Positions 35,052 through 43,765 of a stretch of DNA of 64,000 nucleotides are shown in pieces. This DNA is from Arthrobacter castelli DSM 16402. Its GTDB lineage: Bacteria; Actinomycetota; Actinomycetes; Actinomycetales; Micrococcaceae. The notes under the pieces are model-generated. The model saw nothing but the letters and a program-made list of their open reading frames with translations. It was not told where the DNA came from and searched no databases. The position numbers and the translations under genes were made by a program. Within the stretch, counting starts at the first letter, position 1. Every line of letters begins with the position of its first letter. Location of the stretch: positions 1 to 64,000 of the forward strand of contig NZ_AUMN01000004.1 in assembly GCF_000430705.1 (NCBI RefSeq), written 5' to 3'.

Positions 35052-36740
35052 ATGGCTGACACCACCCGCCGGACCATGGAACGCGCGCTCCTCGAGCCCG
35101 TCATGACTGAACTCGTTCCGCTGCCTGCCGCCGAATTCAGCGACTCGCTGACCGGCAGTGCGGCCGGGGTCGACGTTCTGGTGGTCCCTATTGCCGCCCC
35201 GCGCAGCGACGACGCTTCTTCCAACGGCACTGCTTCCAATGGCGGACCAGGTGAGTCTGCCACCCCGCAGCCCCGCCCCACGGCGGTCCAGGCGGCCATA
35301 GCTTACGACGTCGATGTCGCTGCCGTGGCGGAGATCCACGAGGTCAGCGGCAAGGCAGGGGAGTTGCTGACGCTTCCGGCGCCGCGGAACAGTAACGATC
35401 TGCCGTCGAAATTGTTAATGCTGGGCATCGGTGATGAAAGCCTGACCAGTCTGCGGCGCGCGGGCGCGGCGTTGGCCAGGGCGACCTTTGGCGCAGGAAC
35501 ACTCCGGTCGAGCGTCGTGGACGGACTCACCCCGGAGGAGCAGCGCGCCTTCGTGGAGGGGTTCCTGCTGGGGGGCTACCGCCCGCCGCGCGCCGGACTC
35601 TCAACCCCTCCCAAGCCGATGGCCGCCCGGCTGCAAATCATCGGCGCCGACGCCGGGGCGCTTCAGCAGGCTGAAACGGCAGCGCAGGCAACGTGGCTGA
35701 GCCGCAGCCTGGCGAACATGCCCTCCAACATTAAAAACCCGGAATGGATGGTCGCTCAATGTGAACGGGCAGCGGCGCAATCAGGCCTCGACATCCGGGT
35801 GTGGGAGGACAAACAGCTGCGTGAAGAGGGCTTCGGTGCCTTGAACGCGGTGGGAGCGGCGTCCCCGAGCGGGCCGCGGCTCGTCCAACTCGGGTACGAC
35901 GGCGGCAGTCGCGACGGCGGCGGCAACGAAGAGCGCCGCAGCGAGGGGGTCAACAGCGAGGGGGCCAACAGCGACGGCGACAGCAGCGACACTCCGCACA
36001 TCGTGCTGGTGGGCAAAGGCGTCACGTTCGATTCCGGCGGCCTGTCTCTCAAACCTCGCGAGGCCATGATGCCGATGAAGACCGATATGGCCGGCGCCGC
36101 CGTCGTTCTCGCAGTGCTGCAGGCCGCGGCCAGACTGGAGTTGCCCTGCCGGGTGACCGCGCTGTTGGCGCTGGCCGAAAATTCCATTGGCGCCTCGTCC
36201 TACCGGCCCGGCGACGTCATCAGTGCCTACGGCGGCACCACGATCGAAGTTGGGAACACGGATGCCGAGGGGCGCCTGGTGCTGGCTGACGCGCTTGCCT
36301 ATGCCAGCAGCCAACTGAATCCGGACGTTCTGGTCGACGTTGCGACCCTGACCGGGGCCGCCGCCGTCGGGCTGGGTAAGAATGACGCCGCGTTGTACAG
36401 CAACCGGGATGAGTTGACCGGTGCTTTCCAAGCGGCCGCGGAGGCAACGGGGGAGCGGGTGTGGCCGATGCCGCTGTCCGACGAATACACGTTCGCGCTG
36501 GAATCGCCCATTGCTGATCTGACGCATATCGCTGCTCGGGGGACCGATATTGGCGGCGGGTCGGTCTTCGCGGCGCTGTTCCTGAGGGAATTCATCGGGC
36601 AAACGCCCTGGGCGCACCTCGATATTGCCGGTCCGGCGCGTGCCGACGGGGACAAACATGAAATCACCAAGGGCGCCACGGGCTACGGCGCGCGGCTGCT
36701 GCTCGCGTTCCTGGCTGACTGGTCTGCACCCGGGGAATAA
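35052..36740 (+). CDS. pepA: Leucyl aminopeptidase (M17)
   Basis: This is a two-metal cytosolic aminopeptidase of 562 residues. The M17 C-terminal domain has GKGVTFDSGGLSLKP, the metal ligands in MKTDMAGAA and the signature NTDAEGRL. The N-terminal domain is less conserved. Between the two (DNA about 35900-35995) there is a low-complexity insert rich in Gly, Ser, Asp, Asn and Glu (SRDGGGNEERRSEG and following), absent from typical PepA. ATG 35052 with GGAAGAG upstream is preferred to TTG 35040. Confidence 0.93.
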   Translation: MADTTRRTMERALLEPVMTELVPLPAAEFSDSLTGSAAGVDVLVVPIAAPRSDDASSNGTASNGGPGESATPQPRPTAVQAAIAYDVDVAAVAEIHEVSGKAGELLTLPAPRNSNDLPSKLLMLGIGDESLTSLRRAGAALARATFGAGTLRSSVVDGLTPEEQRAFVEGFLLGGYRPPRAGLSTPPKPMAARLQIIGADAGALQQAETAAQATWLSRSLANMPSNIKNPEWMVAQCERAAAQSGLDIRVWEDKQLREEGFGALNAVGAASPSGPRLVQLGYDGGSRDGGGNEERRSEGVNSEGANSDGDSSDTPHIVLVGKGVTFDSGGLSLKPREAMMPMKTDMAGAAVVLAVLQAAARLELPCRVTALLALAENSIGASSYRPGDVISAYGGTTIEVGNTDAEGRLVLADALAYASSQLNPDVLVDVATLTGAAAVGLGKNDAALYSNRDELTGAFQAAAEATGERVWPMPLSDEYTFALESPIADLTHIAARGTDIGGGSVFAALFLREFIGQTPWAHLDIAGPARADGDKHEITKGATGYGARLLLAFLADWSAPGE

Positions 36741-36857
36741 TGACGCTGCCCCCGGTGAGTGAACTCACACGCTTTGTGCTCCGGCGGCGCATGGCCGGCC
36801 TTAGAATAGAGGTGGCGGAAAGCGGTCCCACCATGCTTTCCGTTCAATGACTCATGT

Positions 36858-36912
36858 GCGCAGCGCCGCGGGCATGCCCCTTCGGGCACGAAGGGGGCCT
36901 TCTTCTCTGCGC
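36858..36912 (+). promoter_or_regulatory. Leader with mutually exclusive hairpins upstream of GAPDH gene
   Basis: Three stems compete here. CCCCTTCG/CGAAGGGG (36877-36884 with 36889-36896) is perfect. TGCCC/GGGCA (36875-36879 with 36884-36888) uses the same bases. GAAGG/CCTTC lies at the 3' side, followed by a T-rich TTCTTCTCT. Outer arms GCGCAG (36858-36863) and CTGCGC (36907-36912) enclose them. It may be the pepA terminator or an attenuator-like leader of the following gene. Confidence 0.5.
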
Positions 36913-36982
36913 CGGAACACAGCACAATCCAGGCGCAGCCGACGGCGTACGACGGCACCGTCCGGGACGGGAAGGTATTTAC

Positions 36983-38446
36983 TTGAGCCAGCAAACTGAG
37001 AAGTGTCTCGACCAGTGGATCAATCGTGAGGCGCTTGCAGAGGCCATGATTCCGTTGATCGGTCAGCTTTACCGCAACAACAACGTAGTCATATCGGTGT
37101 ATGGGCGAAGCCTGATCAACCAATCAGTGGTTGGCCTGTTGAAGGCGCACCGGTTCGCCCGCCAGATCGATAATGTGGAACTGCCGCTGGAGGAGACCCT
37201 CCCGATTCTGCAGGTGCTCACCCGGCTTGATCTCGGACCCGCCTCCATCGACGTCGCCCGGATAGGCGTGCGTTACCGCCAGGAGGGAGCCGGGCTGGGC
37301 CTGGAGGAGTTCCTGCGGACTGAACTGGCCGACGTCGTCGGTGGCCATGGCACCGATGAGCGCACCAGTACCGACGTCGTGCTGTATGGCTTTGGGCGCA
37401 TTGGCCGGCTGCTGGCGCGGATCATGATTGAGCATTCCGGTGGTGGCAGCGGGTTGCGGCTGCGGGCCATCGTGGTCCGGCGGGGGTCCGATTCCGACAT
37501 CATCAAGCGCGCCAGCCTGCTGCGCCGCGACTCCGTTCACGGACCTTTCGAAGGCACGATCACCGTGGACGAGGCCAACAACACCATTCTGGCCAACGGG
37601 ACGCTGATCCAGGTGATTTACTCCGGCGACCCGGCCAGTATCGACTACACCGAGTACGGCATTCGGGATGCGGTCGTCGTCGACAATACCGGCAAATGGC
37701 GCGACGCCGAGGGGCTGTCGCAGCACTTGGCCTGCCCCGGCGTGGCACGGATGCTGCTCACCGCTCCGGGCAAGGGCGAGCTGAAGAACATCGTGCACGG
37801 TATCAACCACGACACGATCGGCGACGACGAAATTGTCTCGGCCGCGTCCTGCACCACCAACGCCATTGTTCCCGTGCTCAAGGCGGTAAACGACAAATAC
37901 GGCATCGTCCACGGGCACGTGGAGACCGTGCACTCCTTCACCAATGACCAGAACCTGATCGACAACTTCCACACCGGCGACCGGCGTGGTCGTTCCGCGG
38001 CGCTGAACATGGTGCTGACGGAGACCGGCGCGGCCAAGGCCGCGGCAAAGGCTCTGCCCGAACTCTCCGGGAAGCTGACCGGCAACGCCATCCGGGTTCC
38101 GACGCCGGATGTTTCCATGGCGATCCTCAACCTGAATCTGGAACAGGGGACGGACAAAGAAGAGATCAACGCGTACCTGCGTGACATGTCGTTGAATTCC
38201 ACGCTGCACAAGCAGATCGACTACATCGATTCGCCGGAGGTGGTGTCCAACGACTTTGTGGGCTCCCGTCGGTCGGGCATTGTGGACGGGCTGGCGACTA
38301 TCACGTCCGCCAATAACGTGGTGCTCTACGTCTGGTACGACAACGAGTTCGGCTACAGCTCCCAGGTGATCCGTGTGCTGGAGGAGATGGGCAACGTCCA
38401 TCCGCCTGCCTTCCCCATGGAACGGGAGCTGTCAGCCACCGTCTAG
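36983..38446 (+). CDS. gap: Glyceraldehyde-3-phosphate dehydrogenase, long form
   Basis: This is a glycolytic/gluconeogenic NAD(P)-dependent enzyme. The TTG at 36983 (MSQQTEKCLDQW) with GGGAAGG upstream gives 487 residues, against about 335 for the common form. The extra ~130 N-terminal residues are helical and match the layout of the long corynebacterial GapB-like enzymes, which favour gluconeogenesis. The Rossmann start is VLYGFGRIGRLLAR and the catalytic cysteine lies in SAASCTTNAIVPVL. The canonical short GAPDH is not in this window. Confidence 0.9.
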   Translation: MSQQTEKCLDQWINREALAEAMIPLIGQLYRNNNVVISVYGRSLINQSVVGLLKAHRFARQIDNVELPLEETLPILQVLTRLDLGPASIDVARIGVRYRQEGAGLGLEEFLRTELADVVGGHGTDERTSTDVVLYGFGRIGRLLARIMIEHSGGGSGLRLRAIVVRRGSDSDIIKRASLLRRDSVHGPFEGTITVDEANNTILANGTLIQVIYSGDPASIDYTEYGIRDAVVVDNTGKWRDAEGLSQHLACPGVARMLLTAPGKGELKNIVHGINHDTIGDDEIVSAASCTTNAIVPVLKAVNDKYGIVHGHVETVHSFTNDQNLIDNFHTGDRRGRSAALNMVLTETGAAKAAAKALPELSGKLTGNAIRVPTPDVSMAILNLNLEQGTDKEEINAYLRDMSLNSTLHKQIDYIDSPEVVSNDFVGSRRSGIVDGLATITSANNVVLYVWYDNEFGYSSQVIRVLEEMGNVHPPAFPMERELSATV

Positions 38447-38500
38447 GTCCCGATTCCCGGCTCCGGACTCCTGCTCGATACCTGTCGGCGTCGGCCGGTT

Positions 38501-39553
38501 TCAATCGTTGACCAGAACGAGCTTGCCAACATGTTTCCGGGCGGCCAGGTCCGCCTGTGCCCGGTGGATGTCCGCGAGCTCATAGGTGGCGGCAACTACC
38601 GGCCGGACATAGCCCCGTTTCGCGATGTCGACGAGGGTTCGGAAGTGCGCCGGAGTGTGCATGCTGGATCCCAGCAGGACAATGTTGTGCAGGTACAAAC
38701 GGCGGATGTCGAGGTCGATTTGATAGCCGCCGAGGGCTCCGGCCACGACCCATCGGCCGCCTTCCCGCAGGCTCGGCAGGCCAGTTGTAATCCCGGTTCC
38801 CGCCACGACGTCGAGCACGGCGTCAACGCCATCGGCCGCCGTCGACCCGATCTGTTGCCAGGGGTCCGTGGCGCGATCGATCACTTCATGCGCGCCGGCG
38901 TGCCGCACTGCGGACAGCTTGCCGGCGCTGCTGACCGCGATCACTGTTGCGCCTCGCGCTGCTGCGAGTTGGACGAGGGCCAGGCCGACACCTCCCGAGG
39001 CTCCGGTGACGGCGACGGTCTCACCTGCTTGCACGCGTCCCCGTTCCAGCATCCCGAGCGCGGTCCCATAAGCGGTCGGGAGGCAGGCCAGCTCCGTGTT
39101 GCTCAGCGGTGAGCCCTCAACGTTGTGGGCTCGGTCGGCGTGTACCGTCACGTAGCGGGCGTACCCGCCGTTTCTTTCACTGCCGAGCAGGCCCACGGGA
39201 TTCGCGTCGTCGCCATCCTGATCGTAGTTTGCAGGATCCACGAGCACGCGGATGCCATGCATGCGGGAGTCGACGCCTGAACCAAGCCGGACGACGACTC
39301 CAGCGACGTCGGCGCCCTGGATGCGCGGAAAGTCGATCGGCCCGCGCCACCCGGATCGTGCGTGCGGATCGCCGGGTAGGCCATATGCGCCCTCCCGCGT
39401 CCAGAGATCGGTGTTGTTGAGCGCGGCGGCGTCCACGCGAACCAAGACTTCACCCGCGGCCGGCGACGGCACAGGCGCATCCACCAGCTCAAGAGCTCCC
39501 GGACCGCCGTGGGCGGTAAGCCGCGCCGCCAGCATCTTGTTCGGAACTGCCAT
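38501..39553 (-). CDS. Zinc-type quinone oxidoreductase (MDR family)
   Basis: This 350-residue medium-chain reductase has an N-terminal GroES-like domain (VRVDAAALNNTDLWTREG), then the NADPH site TGASGGVGLALVQLAAARG. There is no catalytic zinc cysteine set of the alcohol dehydrogenases, so a quinone or enone reductase role is more likely. It is divergent from a TetR regulator with 67 bases between, and operator-like repeats are present, so it is probably the regulator's target. Confidence 0.88.
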   Translation of the reverse strand: MAVPNKMLAARLTAHGGPGALELVDAPVPSPAAGEVLVRVDAAALNNTDLWTREGAYGLPGDPHARSGWRGPIDFPRIQGADVAGVVVRLGSGVDSRMHGIRVLVDPANYDQDGDDANPVGLLGSERNGGYARYVTVHADRAHNVEGSPLSNTELACLPTAYGTALGMLERGRVQAGETVAVTGASGGVGLALVQLAAARGATVIAVSSAGKLSAVRHAGAHEVIDRATDPWQQIGSTAADGVDAVLDVVAGTGITTGLPSLREGGRWVVAGALGGYQIDLDIRRLYLHNIVLLGSSMHTPAHFRTLVDIAKRGYVRPVVAATYELADIHRAQADLAARKHVGKLVLVND

Positions 39554-39574
39554 GTGATTCGTCCTCCAGTTAGA

Positions 39575-39623
39575 TATACTGATCTGTGTAACTGAATCTC
39601 AGCGTAAGGTATACAGACCAGTG
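39575..39623. promoter_or_regulatory. Putative TetR operator pair
   Basis: TATACTGATCTGTGTA (39575-39590) is an imperfect palindrome (6 of 8 symmetric pairs). Its reverse complement matches a second site, TATACAGACCAGTG (39610-39623), which overlaps the GTG start of the TetR gene. The two sites lie between the divergent genes, as expected for autoregulation together with control of the reductase. Confidence 0.55.
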
Positions 39624-40226
39624 AACACAACTGCGCTCGACCCCGATGCCCTGACACGTGGCGCCCGACGTATCCTCGAAGCGGCTTCGGCACTGTTCTA
39701 CGAGCGTGGAATCACCGCTGTCGGCGTCGACCTGATCGCCGAGCAGTCAGGAGTTACCAAGCGGACCCTGTACAACCGTTTCGGGTCCAAGGACGCCCTC
39801 GTTGCCGCCTATCTCGTTGACAGGGACCGCCGCTGGCGATCCGCAGTCAACGAAGCCCTGGCCGCACCCGGAATGTCGCTGCAGCAGCGGGTGATGATTC
39901 CATTCGATGTACTCCGGGAGTGGATCAAACTGAACCCGCGTGGCTGTGCATTCATCAACGCGCTGGCCGAGCTGCCTGACCCCGATCATCCGGCCCATCA
40001 GGTGGCGGCGGACGAGAAGCGATGGCTGCTCAACTTGTTCGAGCGACTGGCCGCTGAGGCGGGCGTCGCGCGAGCCGGCCTGCTCGCCAATCAGCTGCTC
40101 AGCCTGCACGAAGGGGCACTGGCCATGCATGCCGTCTTGCCCGACTCTGACTGCGCGACATCCGCTACCCAAGCGGCGTGCGGGCTCGTCCAGGCGGCAG
40201 CTGGCGGCGAAGGTTCGAACCTCTGA
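39621..40226 (+). CDS. TetR-family transcriptional regulator
   Basis: This 201-residue regulator has GTG start. The N-terminal helix-turn-helix region reads ALFYERGITAVGVDLIAEQSGVTKRTLYNRFGSK (key GVTKRTLYNRFGSKDAL). The C-terminal ligand-binding domain is helical (LNPRGCAFINALAELPDPDHPAH). The divergent oxidoreductase is the most likely target. The inducer is unknown, possibly a quinone or electrophile. The start codon overlaps one of the proposed operator sites. Confidence 0.9.
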   Translation: MNTTALDPDALTRGARRILEAASALFYERGITAVGVDLIAEQSGVTKRTLYNRFGSKDALVAAYLVDRDRRWRSAVNEALAAPGMSLQQRVMIPFDVLREWIKLNPRGCAFINALAELPDPDHPAHQVAADEKRWLLNLFERLAAEAGVARAGLLANQLLSLHEGALAMHAVLPDSDCATSATQAACGLVQAAAGGEGSNL

Positions 40227-40630
40227 GTGAAGCCGGTCGCGCGACGGGTCGCGTCGCAAAGAAGTGTGGGCCTGCACCTCGAGCGCATCAGAGCTCTGGC
40301 ATCAGCGCAGCGGCCGACTGATAGCGACAGAGTCGTTCCCCGGCGCGCGTTTGTGGCTGAATGCTGGGCAGCGCCGTGAGCACTCTCCAGCTGGTGACGG
40401 CGGGAGTGCAGCTGCCTTTCGACCGTCGGGTTCCCGTGGGGCTGCCGTGCGACGAGCGGGGCATTCGGCGCCGGGGATTGGTGTGGGGCGGCCATTTTTC
40501 GACTGCCGCGCAGCGGTTAGGGATCGTCCGGGATCCCATGGCCAAGATTGCCTGAGTTTCGTTATCTGACCGTTATATTTGGTGGCCTGATTCTTCTAAA
40601 ACTGTCGGTGCTCGATGGTTGACTATTTTT
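40227..40630 (+). other. 404-base region without a supported gene
   Basis: Short open frames exist on both strands but none has family support. One plus-strand frame (40361-40555) ends with RGLVWGGHFSTAAQR and DPMAKI, faintly recalling the WGG...DPMHFE end of M15 peptidases, without the metal ligands. It may be decayed coding DNA. The 3' part (40560-40630) is AT-richer and should hold the promoter of the HNH gene. Confidence 0.35.
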
Positions 40631-42643
40631 ATGACGGTTCGAGTGGGTGTTGACGACGACGGCGGTGGCCGGCCGGGTGCCGGTGCCAAGGGCCGCAGTG
40701 CCTTTGACGACGCCGCTGCGGGTGCCGCTGGTGCCGCTGGCGGTGGTGCCAAGGGCCGCAGTGCCTTTGACGACGCCGCTGCGGGTGCCGCTGGTGCCGC
40801 TGGCGGTGGTGCTGGTGGCGCTGGTGGTGAGTCTGTGTTTGAACCGTTGCTGGTGACGCTGTTTTTGGAACGTGACGTGGTTCGTGGCGCGGGGTTCAAG
40901 GACAAGCCGGTGCTGGCCCGGGGCATTATCAACGGGCTGACCCGCCTGGATCCTGAGACCCTGGATTATCGGGAGGCGGTGAATCTGCTGGACGAGGCGT
41001 CCAAGCTTGTCTCGGCCGCCGAAGCCCTCAAAGCTAAAACCGTCTCCCGGGTGTGTGCCACCGCCGGCGACCGGGTTGATGAGGAAGATGTGTTGCCGCC
41101 GGCGGGCCCCGATGCCGACCAGTTGGCGTCGATGGTCGCAGAGTCGGAGATCGGCACGGTGCTGGACCTGTCCAAGCGGGCGACCGACCGGCTGGTCCAG
41201 CACAGTAACCTGCTCACCGGTGCCCTGCCGGTCACCTTGGACGCCCTCGCGCAAGGAACGTTGCATCCGGATCAGGCCGAAGTGATTGCCGATCAGTGCG
41301 GGAGTCTCCCGCGTGAGGCGTACCCCGACTTTGAGGCCGAGATGGTGGCCTTCGCCCCGGGGCGGGCGAAGCACCTGGTCGCGGCCAAGGCACGCAGGGT
41401 GCGGGAACGCTCCCACCCGGAGACGATCAAGCGGCGTAAGGAAAAGGCCGCCGCGGATCGGACCGTGGTGGTGGAGCCGGTCGAGGACGGGATGTGCTGG
41501 TTGAGCATGTATCTGCCGGCCGAGGCCGCGGTGGCGGCGTTTAACCGGCTGACCGGCCTGGCCCGGTCGTTACAGGGCCCCGACGAACCACGTGATCTCG
41601 CCCAGTTGCGGGCTGATGTGGCAGCGGACCTGCTCCATACCGGCACCGGCACCGGACTACCACCAGCGGCCCTGTCCGGCACCGGCAACGATGCCTTCTA
41701 CGGCACAAACCCGCCACCGGGGGCCCCGACCGGACCTGCCGCACCCGGCACCGCCGGAAGCACCGGATCCACCGGGGTGGTGGGGGTCGCTGGAGATCCT
41801 CCCGTAGCCGGAGCCACCGCAGATACTCCTGCCGCCGCCGGAAGCACCGGTGGTGGTGATCCGCCGGGTTCGGGCCGGATTCCGAATTATGCCGGGATTA
41901 AGGCTGAGCTGCTGGTGGTGGTGCCGGTGTTGACGTTGATGGGGTTATCGGATGAGCCGGCCGATCTGGAAGGGTACGGTCCCATCGATGAGGACACCGC
42001 ACGACAACTGTCGGCCAATGCCCCGTCGTTCAAGCGGTTATTGACTCATCTGGAGACGGGGGCGCCGATGTCGTACGGGCGGGACAGCTATGCGGTGCCG
42101 AAGGACTTGCAAAAAATGGTGCGGTTGCGCGACCGGACGTGTCGCGGGTACGGGTGCAATAAAGCCGCCCGTCACTGCGACCTCGACCACACTGTCCCAT
42201 ACCCGACAGGGCAGACCGAACTGACGAATCTGAAACCACTCTGCAAACCCGGCCATGCCCTCAAGACCGCGAAACTGTGGCGGGATATCCAGCACCGCGA
42301 CGGCAGAGTGGACTGGACCTCACCGGCAGGCAGGAAATATTCGAACACTCCCGAAGGCCCACTACCCGAAATGCGGGCAGTACCCGACATCGCCACCCTG
42401 CTCAACAAAGCCAAACACCAGGCAGAAAGCGCCGGCAGGGCGGAAAAGACACCGGCAAAACCGGCTAAGCAGGCCAAGGGCTCAAACCAGCGCGGAGCCG
42501 CGGGCCAAAAGCACGACACCGGGGTCAAACCGCCCCGGAAAGATCCATGGCAAATACCTAAGGCCAAAAAGAACGGCACCGCCGGCGACGCGATGAACAG
42601 GCAGCCATCACAGAAACCAACCGACGACCCAGCACCCTTCTAA
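40631..42643 (+). CDS. 13E12-type DUF222/HNH endonuclease domain protein
   Basis: This 670-residue protein (ATG 40631) combines a DUF222 region (about residues 60-320, e.g. SVFEPLLVTLFLERD and DLSKRATDRLVQHSNL) with a C-terminal HNH motif: CRGYGCNKAARHCDLDHTVPY and then LKPLCKPGHALK. Between them is a Gly/Ala/Pro/Thr-rich spacer. The C-terminus is basic. The first 65 residues are low-complexity and contain two perfect 21-residue repeats. These proteins occur in multiple copies in actinobacterial genomes. They are suspected to be mobile or nuclease-like, but their role is not established. Confidence 0.9.
   Translation: MTVRVGVDDDGGGRPGAGAKGRSAFDDAAAGAAGAAGGGAKGRSAFDDAAAGAAGAAGGGAGGAGGESVFEPLLVTLFLERDVVRGAGFKDKPVLARGIINGLTRLDPETLDYREAVNLLDEASKLVSAAEALKAKTVSRVCATAGDRVDEEDVLPPAGPDADQLASMVAESEIGTVLDLSKRATDRLVQHSNLLTGALPVTLDALAQGTLHPDQAEVIADQCGSLPREAYPDFEAEMVAFAPGRAKHLVAAKARRVRERSHPETIKRRKEKAAADRTVVVEPVEDGMCWLSMYLPAEAAVAAFNRLTGLARSLQGPDEPRDLAQLRADVAADLLHTGTGTGLPPAALSGTGNDAFYGTNPPPGAPTGPAAPGTAGSTGSTGVVGVAGDPPVAGATADTPAAAGSTGGGDPPGSGRIPNYAGIKAELLVVVPVLTLMGLSDEPADLEGYGPIDEDTARQLSANAPSFKRLLTHLETGAPMSYGRDSYAVPKDLQKMVRLRDRTCRGYGCNKAARHCDLDHTVPYPTGQTELTNLKPLCKPGHALKTAKLWRDIQHRDGRVDWTSPAGRKYSNTPEGPLPEMRAVPDIATLLNKAKHQAESAGRAEKTPAKPAKQAKGSNQRGAAGQKHDTGVKPPRKDPWQIPKAKKNGTAGDAMNRQPSQKPTDDPAPF
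40682..40807 (+). repeat. Perfect 63-bp tandem duplication inside HNH gene
   Basis: Two identical 63-bp units (40682-40744 and 40745-40807) each encode GAKGRSAFDDAAAGAAGAAGG. Because the unit is a multiple of three, copy-number changes keep the frame. Identity at synonymous positions points to a recent duplication. Confidence 0.95.
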
Positions 42644-42733
42644 TACGGTGGGGTGTCACCTGGGTAGGGTGGTCGTTTCCAACAGTCCGGGGCGGCAGGA
42701 CCGCAACAACGAAGTGGCTTCCGGCCAGGCTTG

Positions 42734-43369
42734 CTAACTGTGTTTGACTGCCAGCAGCAAGCCATCGCCAGTTGGGGTGACGGCAGAAACCATCCGTTCG
42801 TCCTCGCGAATGCCTCGTTCGACTTGCCGCAGAACGGTTGTCGTTTCCTCGCGGTTAGCCGGATTGGATACGCGGTCGCGGTCCAGCGCGTCGTTGATGA
42901 TGAGCATGCCCCCGACCTTAAGCAGGCGGACGCCTTGTTCAACGTACGTGGGATACGACAGTTTATCGGCATCGATAAACACCATGTCGTACGCCGAATC
43001 GGTCAGCCGTGGCAGGACGTTAGCAGCGCGGCCGGAAATGGTCCGCGTGCGGTTGCTCGCAATGCCAGCTTCGGAGAACGCCTCACGAGCCGCCCTCAAG
43101 TGGTCGACATCGACGTCGATAGTGGTAAGGACAGCTTGCGTGCTCAAGCCGCGCAGTAAGGAGACCCCGGAGACGCCCGCGCCGGCACCAACCTCAACGA
43201 CCGTTTGGGCTTTGGAACCGGCGGCCAATACCGTCAGCGTTGCAGCTACGCCTGTGCTGACGGGTTTGACGCCAAGTTCATGGGAACGTTCGCGGGCGCG
43301 CAACAGGACGTCGTCTTCTGCATGCAACGACTCCGTATAGGACCAACTGGTCGACTTATCCGCGCTCAT
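42734..43369 (-). CDS. Class I SAM-dependent O-methyltransferase
   Basis: This 211-residue protein belongs to the catechol-O-methyltransferase-like family (methyltransf_3). The SAM-binding motif is TVVEVGAGAGVSGVSLL, the acidic ribose contact is TIDVDVDHLRAA, and the metal-binding region has YDMVFIDADKLSYP, with a later LIINDALDRD. The ATG at 43369 (MSADKSTSW) with AAGAGAAGG upstream fits the family. Similar genes lie next to sigE in many actinobacteria (e.g. Rv1220c beside Rv1221), which supports synteny here. Confidence 0.9.
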   Translation of the reverse strand: MSADKSTSWSYTESLHAEDDVLLRARERSHELGVKPVSTGVAATLTVLAAGSKAQTVVEVGAGAGVSGVSLLRGLSTQAVLTTIDVDVDHLRAAREAFSEAGIASNRTRTISGRAANVLPRLTDSAYDMVFIDADKLSYPTYVEQGVRLLKVGGMLIINDALDRDRVSNPANREETTTVLRQVERGIREDERMVSAVTPTGDGLLLAVKHS

Positions 43370-43765
43370 GCCTTCTCTTTCTTTCACCACATGTCCACCG
43401 TACTTGCCAAGCCTACTGTTAACGGAGCCGGAATATGGACACACCCCTTGACGTTGCAAACAGAAATCGCCTGAATAGGCTGGCCGCGGGCTGTGTGGCT
43501 CACGGCCAGGGCGCAGGGACGACGTGTTAGCCGAAGGATCATCGGCTGGGGATGATGGGGGAGAACAGACGCCGGGAGCAACGGGGGAGAACAGACGATC
43601 CGCCTGCAAGGGGACAGGATTTTTACAGTGTACGTTCAGCTTTATCAGGCATTATAGAAATTGGACATCCGCAGATGAGGCAGCCTCGTAGCCCTACCGA
43701 GGTCGACGGGCGTCACCGGAAGCTAGGTGGTTCACGGTCCTCTGCGAGGCAAGATGGGAGCAACG
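43370..43765. promoter_or_regulatory. Divergent control region O-methyltransferase / sigE
   Basis: These 396 bases contain no supported gene. A 15-bp direct repeat occurs at 43557 and 43583. An AT-rich stretch at 43618-43665 (TTTTTACAGTG, CAGGCATTATAGAAATT) is the best candidate promoter area for sigE. TTGACG at 43446 followed by TGAATA after an 18-base gap is a weaker candidate. No autoregulatory ECF promoter could be assigned with confidence. Confidence 0.4.
43557..43597 (+). repeat. 15-bp direct repeat upstream of sigE
   Basis: GGGGGAGAACAGACG occurs at 43557-43571 and again at 43583-43597, a 26-bp period. It is located 170-210 bases upstream of the sigE start. It could be a regulator-binding site or a small duplication. 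Confidence 0.75.

Noticed and set aside
40205-40225. GGTTCGAACC resembling a tRNA T-arm
   Set aside because: It lies in the last codons of the TetR gene and no acceptor, D or anticodon arms can be folded around it. A similar GGTTCGAGACC at 12121 also lacks the rest of a tRNA.
40361-40555. Possible remnant of an M15-type D,D-carboxypeptidase (WGGHF and DPM)
   Set aside because: Only two short motif-like pieces match, the metal ligands are absent and the frame has no ribosome binding site. The similarity is too weak to list as a pseudogene.
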